A DNA stretch of 64,000 nucleotides from the NCBI GenBank assembly GCA_030386875.1, contig CM059578.1:26273009-26337008 (forward strand). Direction: 5' to 3'. This DNA comes from Morinoia aosen (taxonomy: Eukaryota; Arthropoda; Malacostraca; Amphipoda; Talitridae). Under the pieces are notes generated by a model that made no database searches, was not told where the DNA came from, and was given only the letters and a program-made list of their open reading frames with translations. Shown here piece by piece: positions 22,735 to 34,500 of the stretch. Made by a program: the position numbers and the translations under genes. The number at the start of each line of letters is the position of its first letter. Position 1 is the stretch's first letter.

Positions 22735-22885
22735 ATCCTGCTGCTTCCTGTCAATCGTGTTGCCATCTGGCAATCTTCTTGACATCAGGCAACTTTGTTG
22801 CTACCTTCCAGCCGTCTTGTCATCAGGCAATCCTCTCGCATTTGGTAATCTTCTTGCCATCTGACAATCCATTTGCATTTGGCAT
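22735..22885 (+). repeat. Degenerate ~22-base repeat
   Basis: About six diverged units related to TCTTGCCATCTGGCAATC. The arms TTGCCA/TGGCAA make some units locally palindromic. Divergence indicates an old array. Confidence 0.55.
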
Positions 22886-22889
22886 CTTG

Positions 22890-25150
22890 GCACTCTGTTT
22901 TATTGCCTAATATTTAGTAAGCTTTGCTGTCAAATTTCATATAAAAGGAGGGGAATTCGGAATATTTCGGCAAGAAAAATGCCCTATCCGGCAACATTAT
23001 GTGGATTAACTACAATCTTTACTCACTGGGAGGAGCTTCACATAAATTTTACAGAGTTGACTTTCTTTCTCCCGCATTTATACAACAAATTTTAGACTGC
23101 AGTTCACGAACAGTCCAGTATCCATATTTTTTTACCAAGATGATCCAATAAACTTATTATAACTTTCTTACTGTTGTGTTTTCATTGATAAACCCAATAA
23201 GTACTCCTTATCCAACTACAAAAATACCTTTACGCCTTAATATCAACCAACTTTAATTTGAAGTCATCTCGGTTTAAAGTAATCCAATTCATGCAAGCGT
23301 AAGTACCGTGACTTGTCTAAAATAAATATGAAATGATAAACTTTGCTCGTATCTATGACACCGCAGGAAAATACGATCATACCTATCCGATATCGTTACG
23401 ATAATGATATTTTATTATTATAGAGGCGTATCCGCAAATGTTTCGGTCCTGCATGCGAGGGTTCGAAAATCATTCTATTCGTCGTCGTTCAATTGGAAAA
23501 TCGATAAGAAGGACAAACCATTTAGTTAAATTTGTCTCTTGCAGTAAACTTAACGCAAAATTGAATCGAGACGAGAAATCAGACAGCGGCTTTGCAGTCA
23601 GAAATATTACCTTTCGCTCAGCTTTGGAGAGCCGCTTCTATTTTATTTTGTTCTTTATTTTTACTCAAGGTGCTTAAATTTTTTTATTGAACTACTAGTA
23701 AAATACAAAGATGGAATTATATTTATTTACAGAAGCATACGTGAAAATTTCCCTTCGAAATATTTTCAAATAAAACCTTCTATGTACCCTAATTAATAAA
23801 TGCTGAAGCAAAATATGTAAAATATCATTCTTTTGGGCATTACATGGGAGCAAAAATCAGCAAATTTCTTAATTTCTCAAATCGTCCCCAGTTTTTTGGT
23901 AATGACTCTCGTGTGTACCCAATTTACAGAGACCAGTCAGTGCGCTGAACTCCATCTTCTCGTCATAATGCATTATTTCTGCAGTCGTTTGTGCCACACG
24001 AGTACTCTAAAGAAACTGTTATTTCTCAACAAAAACGAAAATCAGGAGCAGAATAAAAAAGGGATTTTGCAACAAAATTAAAATTCAAGAGCAGAATAGC
24101 GCTTGAAAAACGTAGCTCAATATAAGTGTGCACTGTTATTTTAGTGATTGCTTGGAAACGCACGAGTTAAATAAGAGCTTGACCGATCACTCGTACCCTG
24201 GCGGAGTGCGATGGTGCGCCTGTCAAGTCATTGAAGATCAACAGCTGGCCACGGCGTTTCTTTTTTTACAAAGAAACGTATGCTACACTTTAATTGAAGC
24301 ACCTTGAAAGCGGGAAGAGGAAGTGAAAAGAACAAGTATGATACACGGTAAATAAGCCATTCGAGCCAATAAGCAAGAGCTAGTGCACTTTGAAAGAAAG
24401 AAAGAAAGAAAAGTATGTTAGCGCGCAGAGGTTTCTCTATTTTGACGGCTGATGCTGATGAATTGTTACCACATTTTTTTCTGAATATACCTGAGGCTAA
24501 TTTTCAACACGGCTTTTAAAAATGTGTCAGAGTTTATTGGAGAAGTGTATTCCAATGAAAATTGCATCTTAAGAGATAATGAATGCACTGTCAATAAAAA
24601 AATATCATTGTTTTTATTATAACCATCGAATGGTATTATTTAACATTGACACAATTGTTCACTGGGCTTAGTAATTTCGTATAATTTTATGCTGAATCAA
24701 ATTAGATTTGTGTTATGAGTTATACGAAGAAGAATCAGTGGCTGGATTTTCAGTTGCACGTATTAAAACAAATTTTAACAGAAGCATCGAGCATTCTAAA
24801 ATATTTATAAAAAATCATTTAAAACGTATCAATTCAAGCAACATTGATGAATTCACATATAACAATAGGAGCAGAGTTTTGTAGTGTGTTTATTTATTTA
24901 AATGTTCTAAGAAGTTCCACTCACGAATACAATGTAGTCTAATAACCATCAGTGTCATTTTCCCTTCGACGTCAGGACGGTGAAGACAAAAAAGCGAGCC
25001 GCCAATATGAGCTAAAAGTTATTGATTCTCCCAGGTCTAGTAGTTGTGAAGTGTTTTAAAATACTTAGTCATTTATACTAAAGTGTCCATAACTATACTC
25101 ATACTATCCAATATACCATAAAGAAATTGTAGGAGTTTGGTACGAAAAAC
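22890..25150. other. Non-genic sequence
   Basis: AT-rich. A short GAAA microsatellite lies at about 24391-24410. The plus ORF at 23438-23677 shows no domain. Nothing else recognised. Confidence 0.5.
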
Positions 25151-26340
25151 ATATTGTCAGGGCGTAAAAAACATTCGCAATATTACAAACTTAAAACTGC
25201 TTTTTAAATTTGATTTTTTCAAATACTTCATATCGTATATAAAACAGGAAAGCTTACGAGCGTAAGGTTCCATAAAATGGCTGAGAGTAATGAATATTTG
25301 TTGGCTTACGAATAATTTCCCCGCTGCCTCTAGGTGCGTAGAAGCAAATCGGACAGCACAATAAAATTGGCCGCTTCTCTCCCCAAAGAACGAACAGACC
25401 ATGACGAGGTTTTCAGTTCCGGTGGATGGCCGGGCTAATTTTTTAGGAGTTAACTGCATTTTTTGGCACCGAAACTCGTTCCAAGACACTCACTTAGGAA
25501 GGGAAACAAATGCAGCCTTAAATTAGTTTTTACAAATTTTGTGCGGACTTTCGAAATGCTTTGCACTGTTCCGGCGCCGAGCGAATTACTTGCCCGCATT
25601 TCTCCCAGATAATTTATCGTCAGAATTAATGGAAGTTCCCAGTTCTGGTGTAGGAGATTTCTTGTGTGCACTTTCAAGGAGTCCCGACTACCGCGTCTCC
25701 AAATGGCGTCTTGAAGCGCCCAAACTTAACAGTTCGTATGCGCAAATTTGGATTGCCGTGCTGCAATTTGTTTCTCGAATGGCATCTCAGACCTACTGGT
25801 TCCAAATCTTTATACTGCATAAAATAAATTCTAGGAATAAAATTTGTCAGCTTCCTGAAATGCATTTGAACTTGCTTTACTATGGGTTATTTTCTACGCA
25901 CACGCTCGATACTAATATCAGGACACTGTTGTGAAAAGTACTCCAGGAATAAAGTTATCAGCTCCCTGATGTACATTTCAAATTGCCCTATCGTTGGTCG
26001 TATTTTGCCTTTACTTATGCCATTCTCAAATGTAATTGAAAACTAAACATTGTCTAGAAAGGTTTGCCGCGTTAAAAAAAATTTCATTTACTTAAAAACA
26101 TATTTTCAAATAAAGTTCTAGGAGTTAATCTTACCTAATCAATAAACGCACAATAAACGTCAGCATTGCCACACGGTGGACGAAAAAAGACCGGCTTAAC
26201 ACTACCTTGTTTCTTCTACCGTGGTGCAAATGTCCAGCGAGCTGCACCGCTTTGCACAGCTCTACGGCTGCAAGGCCATAACATATGTAAGATCTGCACT
26301 GCCCTGCACTGTCCTGCACTGATCTGCACTGATCTGCTCA
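25150..26340. other. Unassigned block with short open frames and local repeats
   Basis: Base composition is more balanced at 25320-25860 and open frames exist on both strands (plus 25539-25934, whose first codon is TTG; minus 25157-25489, 25450-25677 and 25674-25865). None shows a domain, and no convincing splice sites frame them. Related segments at about 25833-25900 and 25950-26010 (AATAAAATTTGTCAGC-type) form a diverged direct duplication. Near 26293-26335 CTGCACTG repeats a few times. Confidence 0.3.
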
Positions 26341-27114
26341 TATGCCGGCCCCGTGTTTGACTTGAAAAGCATCACAACTGAAGTGCTCAAAATATTAAAG
26401 CCAACTTAAAAATGGAGCTAGTCTCCGTAATGCTTCCGATATTTTTAATTTTTTTAATAAAGTGACCAATTCTGTTAGCACTTTATTTGTTAATAAATTT
26501 TTAGTGAATCTCCCATTTGCGCAAAGTGAAAATCTGTTCAACTAAAGTGATAAATAGTCAGGCAGTTAGCTCTTGTTCGTGCGATGTTTCTCAGACGAAG
26601 ATCAACTTGAAAAGTTAATCCTGAGCAACTTCACAACGCATTTAACAGCAGTAATGAAATAACTCCTCAAGGCAATGAATTTATCACACATTTGTTGAAA
26701 ATGCGCAATACTTAGTTTTAAAATCATTTTGAACCAAAATAAAACCTATAATCTCAGCATTACAGCGGCGTTTAGTGAAAATAATTGGCCACATATACAT
26801 AACAAGCTCTAGAAAAAAAGCAAAGACGGGTAGTGTAAGCAGCATCAGAAGCTGCAAACTCTTTCTCTACGCCTCTTGCTTACGGTGTCGACCAGCCCGT
26901 TAGGAACAAAAAACAACCCTACAAGTAGAGCCTCTGACACCTGAAGTCACTTTTGTGCTGCGCCAAGTGTACCGAATGACAGGTGTTCTAGCTGCTCATT
27001 AATCTTCCAATTAATATTAATTGGAGAAATAATACATAAATTAAAAAACCTCCAATTAATCAGCATCATTTCAATTAATATTTGCATATTAATCCTCCGA
27101 TTAATCAGCATTAC
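26341..27114. other. Non-genic AT-rich sequence with palindrome
   Basis: At 27007-27024 lies the perfect palindrome CCAATTAATATTAATTGG. Around it, TCCAATTAATCAGCATCATT and a diverged copy form a short direct repeat (27050-27115). No gene recognised. Confidence 0.5.
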
Positions 27115-27118
27115 TTAA

Positions 27119-27340
27119 CATGTTTCCGCCTATGAATTGTTTTGAAGTTCAATATTTAACTTAAATTTAAAACCAATTGAAGTAATCCAATTTTGAAATA
27201 ACAAATATTAGCTGGATCGTGTGCCTTCGTTTAACTTTCATTGAGTATTTATAAAAATTGAGTTAATGACTGCAAGTCAGTCAGCAACATTATGAAAATC
27301 CTTTCAGCGACCACCGGTGGGTCTCGTCGCATTAAGCAAG
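27119..27340 (+). mobile_element. TTAA-type MITE, family 1
   Basis: Flanked by TTAA at 27115-27118 and 27341-27344. The body matches the other family members (TTTTGAAGTTCAATATTTAA; ACAAATATTAGCTGGAT; TATAAAAATTGAGTTAATGA; GACCACCGGTGGGTCTCGTC). The termini are diverged (CATGTTTCCGCC left, CGCATTAAGCAAG right). 222 bases, non-coding. The intact TTAA pair supports real element boundaries. Confidence 0.72.
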
Positions 27341-27344
27341 TTAA

Positions 27345-27990
27345 TGCTTATTCTTTTATGATACTTTACCTCACTGGTGCAAAAGAGATTCATGGTCCAT
27401 AAGGTGAAATGATCTCTATCCTGCCCTGTAAATGATCCGGTCAAGCTCAAAGATACTAATTATTTATGCGTGAAGAGTTACGAAAGAAGTGGAGACCTTC
27501 GAAATGAAAATTCTTGAGTTTTAGCCAAGGCACAACACGTGTTGGTTTTTTCCCTTTTTTTTGTTACAGGAAAAATGTAAATTCTGTAATACTTTTTCTT
27601 TGCATTACCGTTCACAGCAACGTGCTTTGAACGGTAAGAAGAGAAACTCTGCACTTAAAAGTTTGACATCGTGATGGCAGCAGTGTCGAATCACGTTATT
27701 ACCATTTTTTGGTACAAAGTTAACCCCCTAAATGACTGTAATGATTATCTCTCCTGATAACTCAAATGTGATGAATGACACACTTGAATGTTTTGAGAAA
27801 ATATTAGCACATGTTTCATAATGTAATCACTGGTTATGATACTATGATGATGCTGCTATAAAGATACAAGTGATGTCACAATATTTTCTGCGGAACCGAC
27901 CTCCATTTCAGTCCTAATGGTATTGCACTACGGTCAGTGTCGCGTTTTGTTGCACTGCCTATATACGCTACACATAATCACATCACTAAC
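27345..27990. other. Non-genic sequence
   Basis: No gene recognised before the 26-base array. Confidence 0.5.
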
Positions 27991-29563
27991 AATGGCGCGG
28001 TCATGATGCCATCAAACATGGCGCGGTCATGATGCCATCAAACATGGCGCGGTCATGATGCCATCAAACATGGCGCGGTCATGATGCCATCAAACATGGC
28101 GCGGTCATGATGCCATCAAACATGGCGCGGTCATGATGCCATCAAACATGGCGCGGTCATGATGCCATCAAACATGGCGCGGTCATGATGCCATCAAAAA
28201 TGGCGCGGTCATGATTCCATCAAACATGGCGGAGTCATGATGCCATCAAACATGGCGCGGTCATGATGCCATCAAACATGGCGCGGTCATGATGTCATCA
28301 AACATGGCGCGGTCATGATGCCATCAAACATGGCGCGGTCATGATGCCATCAAACATGGCGCGGTCATGATGCCATCAAACATGGCGCGGTCATGATGCC
28401 ATCAAACATGGTGCGGTCATGATGCCATCAAACATGGCGGGGTCATGATGCCATCAAACATGGCGGAGTCATGATGCCATCAAACATGGCGCGGTCATGA
28501 TGCCATCAAACATGGCGCGGTCATGATGTCATCAAACATGGCGCGGTCATGATGCCATCAAACATGGCGCGGTCATGATGCCATCAAACATACGCGGTCA
28601 TGATGTCATCAAACATGGCGCGGTCATGATGTCATCAAACATGGCGCGGTCATGATGCCATCAAACATGGCGGGGTCATGATGCCATCAAACATGGTGCG
28701 GTCATGATGCCATCAAACATGGCGCGGTCATGATGCCATCAAACATGGCGCGGTCATGATGCCATCAAACATGGCGCGGTCATGATGCCATCAAACATGG
28801 CGCGGTCATGATGCCATCAAACACGGCGCGGTCATGATGCCATCAAACATGGCGCGGTCATGATGCCATCAAACATGGCGGGGTCATGATGCCATCAAAC
28901 ATGGCGCGGTCATGATGCCATCAAACATGGTGAGGTCATGATGCCATCAAACATGGCGCGGTCATGATGCCATCAAACATGCGCGGTCATGATGCCATCA
29001 AACATGACGTGGTCATGCTGCCATCAAATATGGCGCGGTCATGATACCATCAAACATGACGTGGTCATGATGCCATCAAACATGGCGGGGTCATGATGCC
29101 ATCAAACATGGTGCGGTCATGCTGCCATCAAACATGACGTGGTCATGCTGCCATCAAACATGCGCGGTCATGATGCCATCAAACATGACGCGGTCATGAT
29201 GCCATCAAACATGGCGAGGTCATGATGCCATCAAACATGGCGCGGTCATGATGCCATCAAACATGACGTGGTCATTCTGCCATCAAATATGGCGCGGTCA
29301 TGATTCCATCAAACATGGCGCGGTCATGTTGCCATCAAACATGACGTGGTCATGATGCCATCAAACATGGCGCGATCATGATGCCATCAAACATGGCGCG
29401 GTCATGATGCCATCAAACATGGCGCGGTCATGATGCCACCAAACATGGCGCGGTCATGATGCCATCAAACATGGCGCGGTCATGTTGCCATCAAACATGG
29501 CGCGGTCATGATGCCATCAAACATGGCGCGGTCATGATTCCATCAAACATGGCGCGGTCATGA
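27991..29563 (+). repeat. 26-base minisatellite, about 60 copies
   Basis: The unit joins GGTCATGATGCCATCAAACA with TGGCGC. Each standard copy contains GCCAT, loop CAAAC and ATGGC, so every unit can form a hairpin, and TCATGA is palindromic. The left two thirds are nearly uniform. Between about 28970 and 29350 variants with GACGTGG and ATGCTGCC cluster, then uniform units return. Several single-base deletions (ATACGCGG, ATGCGCGG) shift the period. No ORF is maintained because 26 is not divisible by three. Confidence 0.97.
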
Positions 29564-29674
29564 GTCGAGCAAATCTCTGCCGACGACTGGTCCCCTTCCC
29601 GAGAAAATCGCCTGCTTTTCGAAGTGGAAAATCAACCTCCGTGCAGCGAAAACTGAATGCAGCACATACACTGT

Positions 29675-30012
29675 TCGTTGTATGTGCATGCGTGCGCGTG
29701 CGTGTACGCAATGCCCACACTGCGTACTGTTCACACACTGTTTGTCTCCCACACTGCCTGCATCACACACACAGCACCCAGCGCACACACACGGCACGGA
29801 ATGCACACACACTGCACACACCAGTGCACACACTGTGCGCATTTGGGTGGGTGCAAAACACGCACTGCGTGTTGGGTGGGTTCCACGCTGCGTGCATTAC
29901 ACCCATTGCACACACACACTGCACACAGTGCACACACACCCAGCACACAGCGTGCACACACACTGCACACAGCGTGCACACAGTGCACACACTGCACACA
30001 GCGTGCACACAA
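29675..30012 (+). repeat. CACACTGCA-type simple repeat
   Basis: Irregular repetition of CACACACTGCACACAG and CACAGCGTGCACAC, interrupted around 29840-29900. It is open in several frames on both strands (up to about 150 codons) because the repeat has few stops; the Cys/His/Thr-rich translations are artefacts. Confidence 0.88.
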
Positions 30013-30359
30013 TCCTGACGAGATAGAATGCCCAGGTCCGTTGGCACCGCCGCTCTAAGTAAGTGCGCCAGCGGTGGCCCACTATATGGAAATTCCTAAA
30101 ATTGAGTTGCCTGCGACAGAAAAAAGCGCAGGAAATGTCAGTCTAAAACCTTGGCGACAGGACGAGGATGGGGACAAAATTAGCGTCGCGAACACGGCAA
30201 AATAATGCGCGCAAAGTTGAGTGCAAACGAAGAAAGTGAGGTGAAAAAGGTTTAAACTATTTATTTACCGCAAGCGATACAGAGGTAGATTGTTTCTCAA
30301 GTCTAGTACAATGGTCAAATTTGAGTATAGCTACCTGTGTTGATTCACTAGTGATGGCA
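30013..30359. other. Non-genic sequence
   Basis: No gene or array recognised. Confidence 0.5.
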
Positions 30360-30790
30360 ATCGCTGGTAATGTGACGCGTTTGTGGTGTCATACACATGT
30401 AATGTCACGCACTTGTCATGTCGAACATTCGAATCATGAAAGAACCAATTGGTTGATCAGTCTAGTGTGCCCCTAGGTTGAGTAAATTAGGTTAAACATA
30501 GCTGTACACCTTAAAAATAGCGTTGATGATAGGGTGCCCTAGAAGTCGCTGAACTTATTCGGGCCCACAAGTAGCTATACTCAAATGTGTCCATTGTACT
30601 TGACTTAAACAATCTGCTGTTGTATCACTTGTGATAAGTATTTTATTTAAATTGTTTAAACATTAATGGCATGTACACCCTAATGTTTCCATCATACAAT
30701 TGTGGCGTGACACATTTGTAACGTTGAATATTTCCGTTGTGAGACATTTGTGATGTCAGATGCTTCTAATGAATTTCACTTTTGGGAAGA
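30360..30790 (+). repeat. Degenerate TGTGATGTCACACATT-type repeat split by a LINE tail
   Basis: Related segments such as GTAATGTCACGCACTTGT and GTGGCGTGACACATTTGTAA recur on both sides of the LINE-tail copy (30360-30450 and 30700-30775). This suggests the LINE tail inserted into an older ~20-base degenerate array. Confidence 0.45.
30453..30660 (+). mobile_element. Solo LINE 3' tail (copy 2)
   Basis: Matches the 3' UTR of the LINE at 52498-54277 from TTGATCAGTCTA to the TTTAAATTGTTTAAA tail, including GGGTGCCCTAGAAGTCGCTG and TTATTCGGGCCCACAAGTAG. Its 5' boundary is within one or two bases of that of copy 1. No coding sequence. Confidence 0.78.
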
Positions 30791-31556
30791 AAGTTTCTCT
30801 TCAGCTAGTTTGAAATTACAGTCGATAATGTCAGTCATTAGTTCCACATTTACTTGAAACTTCCCTAGTGAAATGACCGCAGCATTAGCCATCGTTCTTG
30901 TAATGCAAAATTGTATTGATCAAGATGATGAGTAGAACAAATGCGTTATGTCATTTTGAATACACAAAAATTGTTGAAATTATACCTCACAACTCTTGAA
31001 TTTAGTTTTTCATATCAGAAACTACGATCATAGAAGAAGAAAACATTATTACGTGAAATTCCGAAGTAAAAATTTATATAACTTCGAGCTCGTTTGTATT
31101 TTAATATTTCTTCGTCATGCCAACAGTCTCCTTTATGTGTCACTAAATGATTGTATGGAGCTGCTCATCTCAAATCGAATATTTTTTCATCGGATGTACG
31201 AAAATTAAATCGACTAAAATTGTGTTGATAACCTGGCATATTGTCCCGAAAAACTGATGAACTTAAATTCCTTAATTTGAAAAAAACGCTCTGGGCTCAA
31301 ATAATTCATCAGTTCAAATAAATTCGTTTAGTTTGATTCGAGCTATTATATTTTTTATTCAATACTAAACTTTAAAACTCAATCGAAAAAAAATTAGACG
31401 TAAAACACGTTCACATTATCTGCAGCCCGTGCAGCAATGCGAAGTACATCGTACTTTACTTCACGCATCTTTCAGCAAAAATTCCTACGCACGTACTACA
31501 AGAATACGTGGGCAATAGAATCATACAAGAAATAGTGTTACCACACAAGCGCTTAC
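30791..31556 (-). other. Intron start of the large-exon gene
   Basis: AT-rich sequence immediately downstream of the donor at 31556. No exon recognised. The in-frame continuation past the donor (33 codons to 31456) is intronic. Confidence 0.6.
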
Positions 31557-31557
31557 C
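31551..31557 (-). promoter_or_regulatory. Splice donor of the large exon
   Basis: On the minus strand the exon ends AACG and the intron starts GTAAGC, a strong consensus donor. Splicing here leaves the coding sequence with one base of a split codon after residue 1353. Downstream of it the translation turns hydrophobic and Cys-rich, unlike the rest of the protein. Confidence 0.75.
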
Positions 31558-34500
31558 GTTGCAAACAGTTTCATCGCTGTTTAATTTAGTCGCTGACGAC
31601 GCCACATTTTGTGGAGCGGTTGCGGAAGCTTGGTCGGGGTCTAGTTGTAATGCCGAGTTTGGTTGAGGAGTGCTCGGACTCGATCCATAAGCTGAGTCAG
31701 CAGATTTTGAAGCGCAAAGTCCAATTAGATTCTCAGGCTGCGCTCCTTCAGTAACTGTTGAAGAGAAATTTTGGCCTCTAGAAGAGGGAGTCGAAGCAGC
31801 AGAAACTCCAGGATTTTTAAGGCCCTGAATATTTCTCTCTTGCTCCCGCGAAGGCTTTTCCAAGGAAAATTTTCCGGAGGTCTGCAGCGATTGAGTTGTC
31901 TTATCGTTTGGGGAAGATTTTTCAGCTGTCGAAGAGGCAGGTGGTGACTTTGAAGGTGACTTTTTCTTGCGATGAAACGCTGGCTTCACGGCTTTACTTC
32001 CTTCGTCTTCCGATTCACTGTGATTATCCCTGTCATTGCTGCGGGAAGCACCAGGTTTTTTCCACAACTTCTTCGGCTTGCTCGGCAATGTGCCTTCGGC
32101 GTTGACTTTATTGGGAGACAGTTGGGCCTCAGCACTAATTTTCTTTAGTTCGGGACCAATGCCTAATTTCCCTGGTCTTTTCAAAACATTCCTAACTTGC
32201 TTGAGCTCGTCGACCGGAGGAGGCTTGGGGTCCAATACTGGTTTTTTCCAAACTTTTCTTAGAGTAGGTTCCGTAACTTTGTTGGCATCGAGTTTATTCT
32301 TCTCTGCGCCTTCGCTCTTATCCACTGGACGTTTCTTGAGAACGTTCCGAACGTTCTGGATTTCTTGATCCATTTTCTTATTGTTGGATGATACTAATGG
32401 GTTAACCATATTTAATTTCTTTCCACTACTGCCTTCCCCGGGATTTGTTTTCCCCTCATCGCACTGGCCTCCTGAAGACTTTTTCTCTATGTCCGTTTCA
32501 GACTTTCGACGATTTTCTTCTTTTTCACCTTCAACGTTAAGTTTCTTTGAGTTTTCGGCAGATTTTGGAGTTACTCTAATGTCTTTATTAGAGGCAACCA
32601 GTTCATTGCTGAGGGATGTATAACTTTTTGGAGGATCCTGAGTCGCGATTTTTGCTGTCTCACTCTCCTCGATTCCGCAACCACTCCTTTTGATATGGAT
32701 CTTTTCATTTTGAATGCTGCTACGGTCCCCTAATGGTGATAACTTATCCTTAGGCTTGATCTCGGTCTTAGGATTACCGTTAATTTGATGAAAGCCTTTC
32801 TTGACATTTTCAATTCCACTCTTTGAATTCGGAAAATTCCTTTCATCATTCAACCCGCCACTGTTGAGAGGAACATTGAGTTTATGAGCTGTACTTTCTG
32901 CTCTAATTTTGCAGCCCTGGTTAATTTTTCCGGGAAATTTCTTCTCATCCGCGCATTGCTTGTTGTTATTCTTTTCAGGTTCAGCAAGGAAACTTTTGGC
33001 GGAACTTGTTTGAGGTTTTTTCTCAAATAATTGCAGAGGCGTTCTATCTTCATTACTGTCTGTAACTTCGGAAATTCGATTATTATTGGTTCCAATTCCT
33101 TTTTGCGACGTGTCTTTTTTATTCTTGGGATCATTTTCAAATCTAATCAATGGCTTCGGAGACTTCTTATTAGCTTCTAGACGTAATGCCTCAGAAGCTG
33201 TGTTTCTACTTGGAGAATTTTTTTGCCCTTGCCACTCCGTGTTCGAATTAGAGTGCTTGTCTTTCAGTTCTTCGTTTCTGTTCGGTGACTTTTTCATAGT
33301 TTGTTCAATTTTCGAAGCTGGCTGAGAATCCTGTAAGCACGCAATTGATTCACTTTCTGGAACGACTACATTCCGAGATTGGATTTTTTCGTCAGTGTTC
33401 TCTTCTTCGAAAGTCCGATTAGGGTCTCCGTCGTGAATTAAACTTGCGTCGCTGATTCCGTTCACCTCCCAGAAATCTCGAGACGTCTTGTCTGAGCTCT
33501 TGTTCAATTTAGAATCTTTCAAAACCTCGTCAACTGGTAATTTTTTCGATCGAAGGTTAAGTGAATCGTTGGAATCGTCAAACGAAAAATCTAGCCTGTT
33601 ATTTGCTACTCTGTCGAAAGGATCATCAAGGGTGAAAGATGAGGTAGATTTAGATAAGCCATACAGATTAAGAGAAGGATCATCATCAAAGGGTGAAACT
33701 GAACTCAAAAGATTAGCTGAGGTTTTAGATTTATTGATGTAAGGCGCTCTTTTCTTCCTCCAGGGGGCGTCCTCGAGACAGGCAGATATCTGCTCACAGC
33801 TCGGCTGCAGACCTAAAGTTAGGCTCCCGATGACCGCTGTGGATCCGTTAACGCTGCTGCTGCAGCTGCTTCTGTATGACTCCGAAGAAAAGCTATTGCG
33901 TTCGCTGTCGAAGGTAGCATTGCTCTCGGAATCCTCTTTATTCTTACATATGTTGTCGCAAACAGCGATACTCATTTTTATCTTCTCCATTCCCTCCATT
34001 AATGTCACTTGAGGTACGGGACTTTTCTTTAAAAAGCGTTCTTGTTCCCGGGCGCTGTCCGGTGTAGGGAGCAGGTCAGGGGATTTTGCGAAGCTTTCAT
34101 GAACTCTTTTTTCATCAAAAGTCGAAGTGCAATCATCGGAGCTTCGCTTGGAAGATGATCTTCTCTTATTTTTGCTATCTTTAACTCCATGAAGCTTCAC
34201 AGAGATGACATCTCCTCTGCTGCAGTCTTTTTTAGGAGCGGATTTCGAAAGCCTCTTTACGCTAGCTTTCTTGATCGATACTTGCTGTTTGACAAAACGT
34301 TTCAGCTTGTCCACGATGATTGATCCGTCACTGAGGCTCGTATCAGCGCTGGCGCGACGCTTGGCGATGGATTCGACGGGATTTATGGTGCGGCCAGATA
34401 TCTTTTCAGTGTCATCGTCGTCGATCGTCGGAGTATTGGGAAAACTTTCGCTGCTATCCGCTTCTATCAGTTGTTTTATTTCTTCGTCAGACTCGATGTC

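Noticed and set aside
27991-29563. CRISPR-like regular repeats
   Set aside because: Units are directly adjacent without unique spacers, and the context is eukaryotic. It is a minisatellite.
29558-30082. Cys/His-rich ORFs on both strands
   Set aside because: They translate the CACACTGCA simple repeat in several frames at once.
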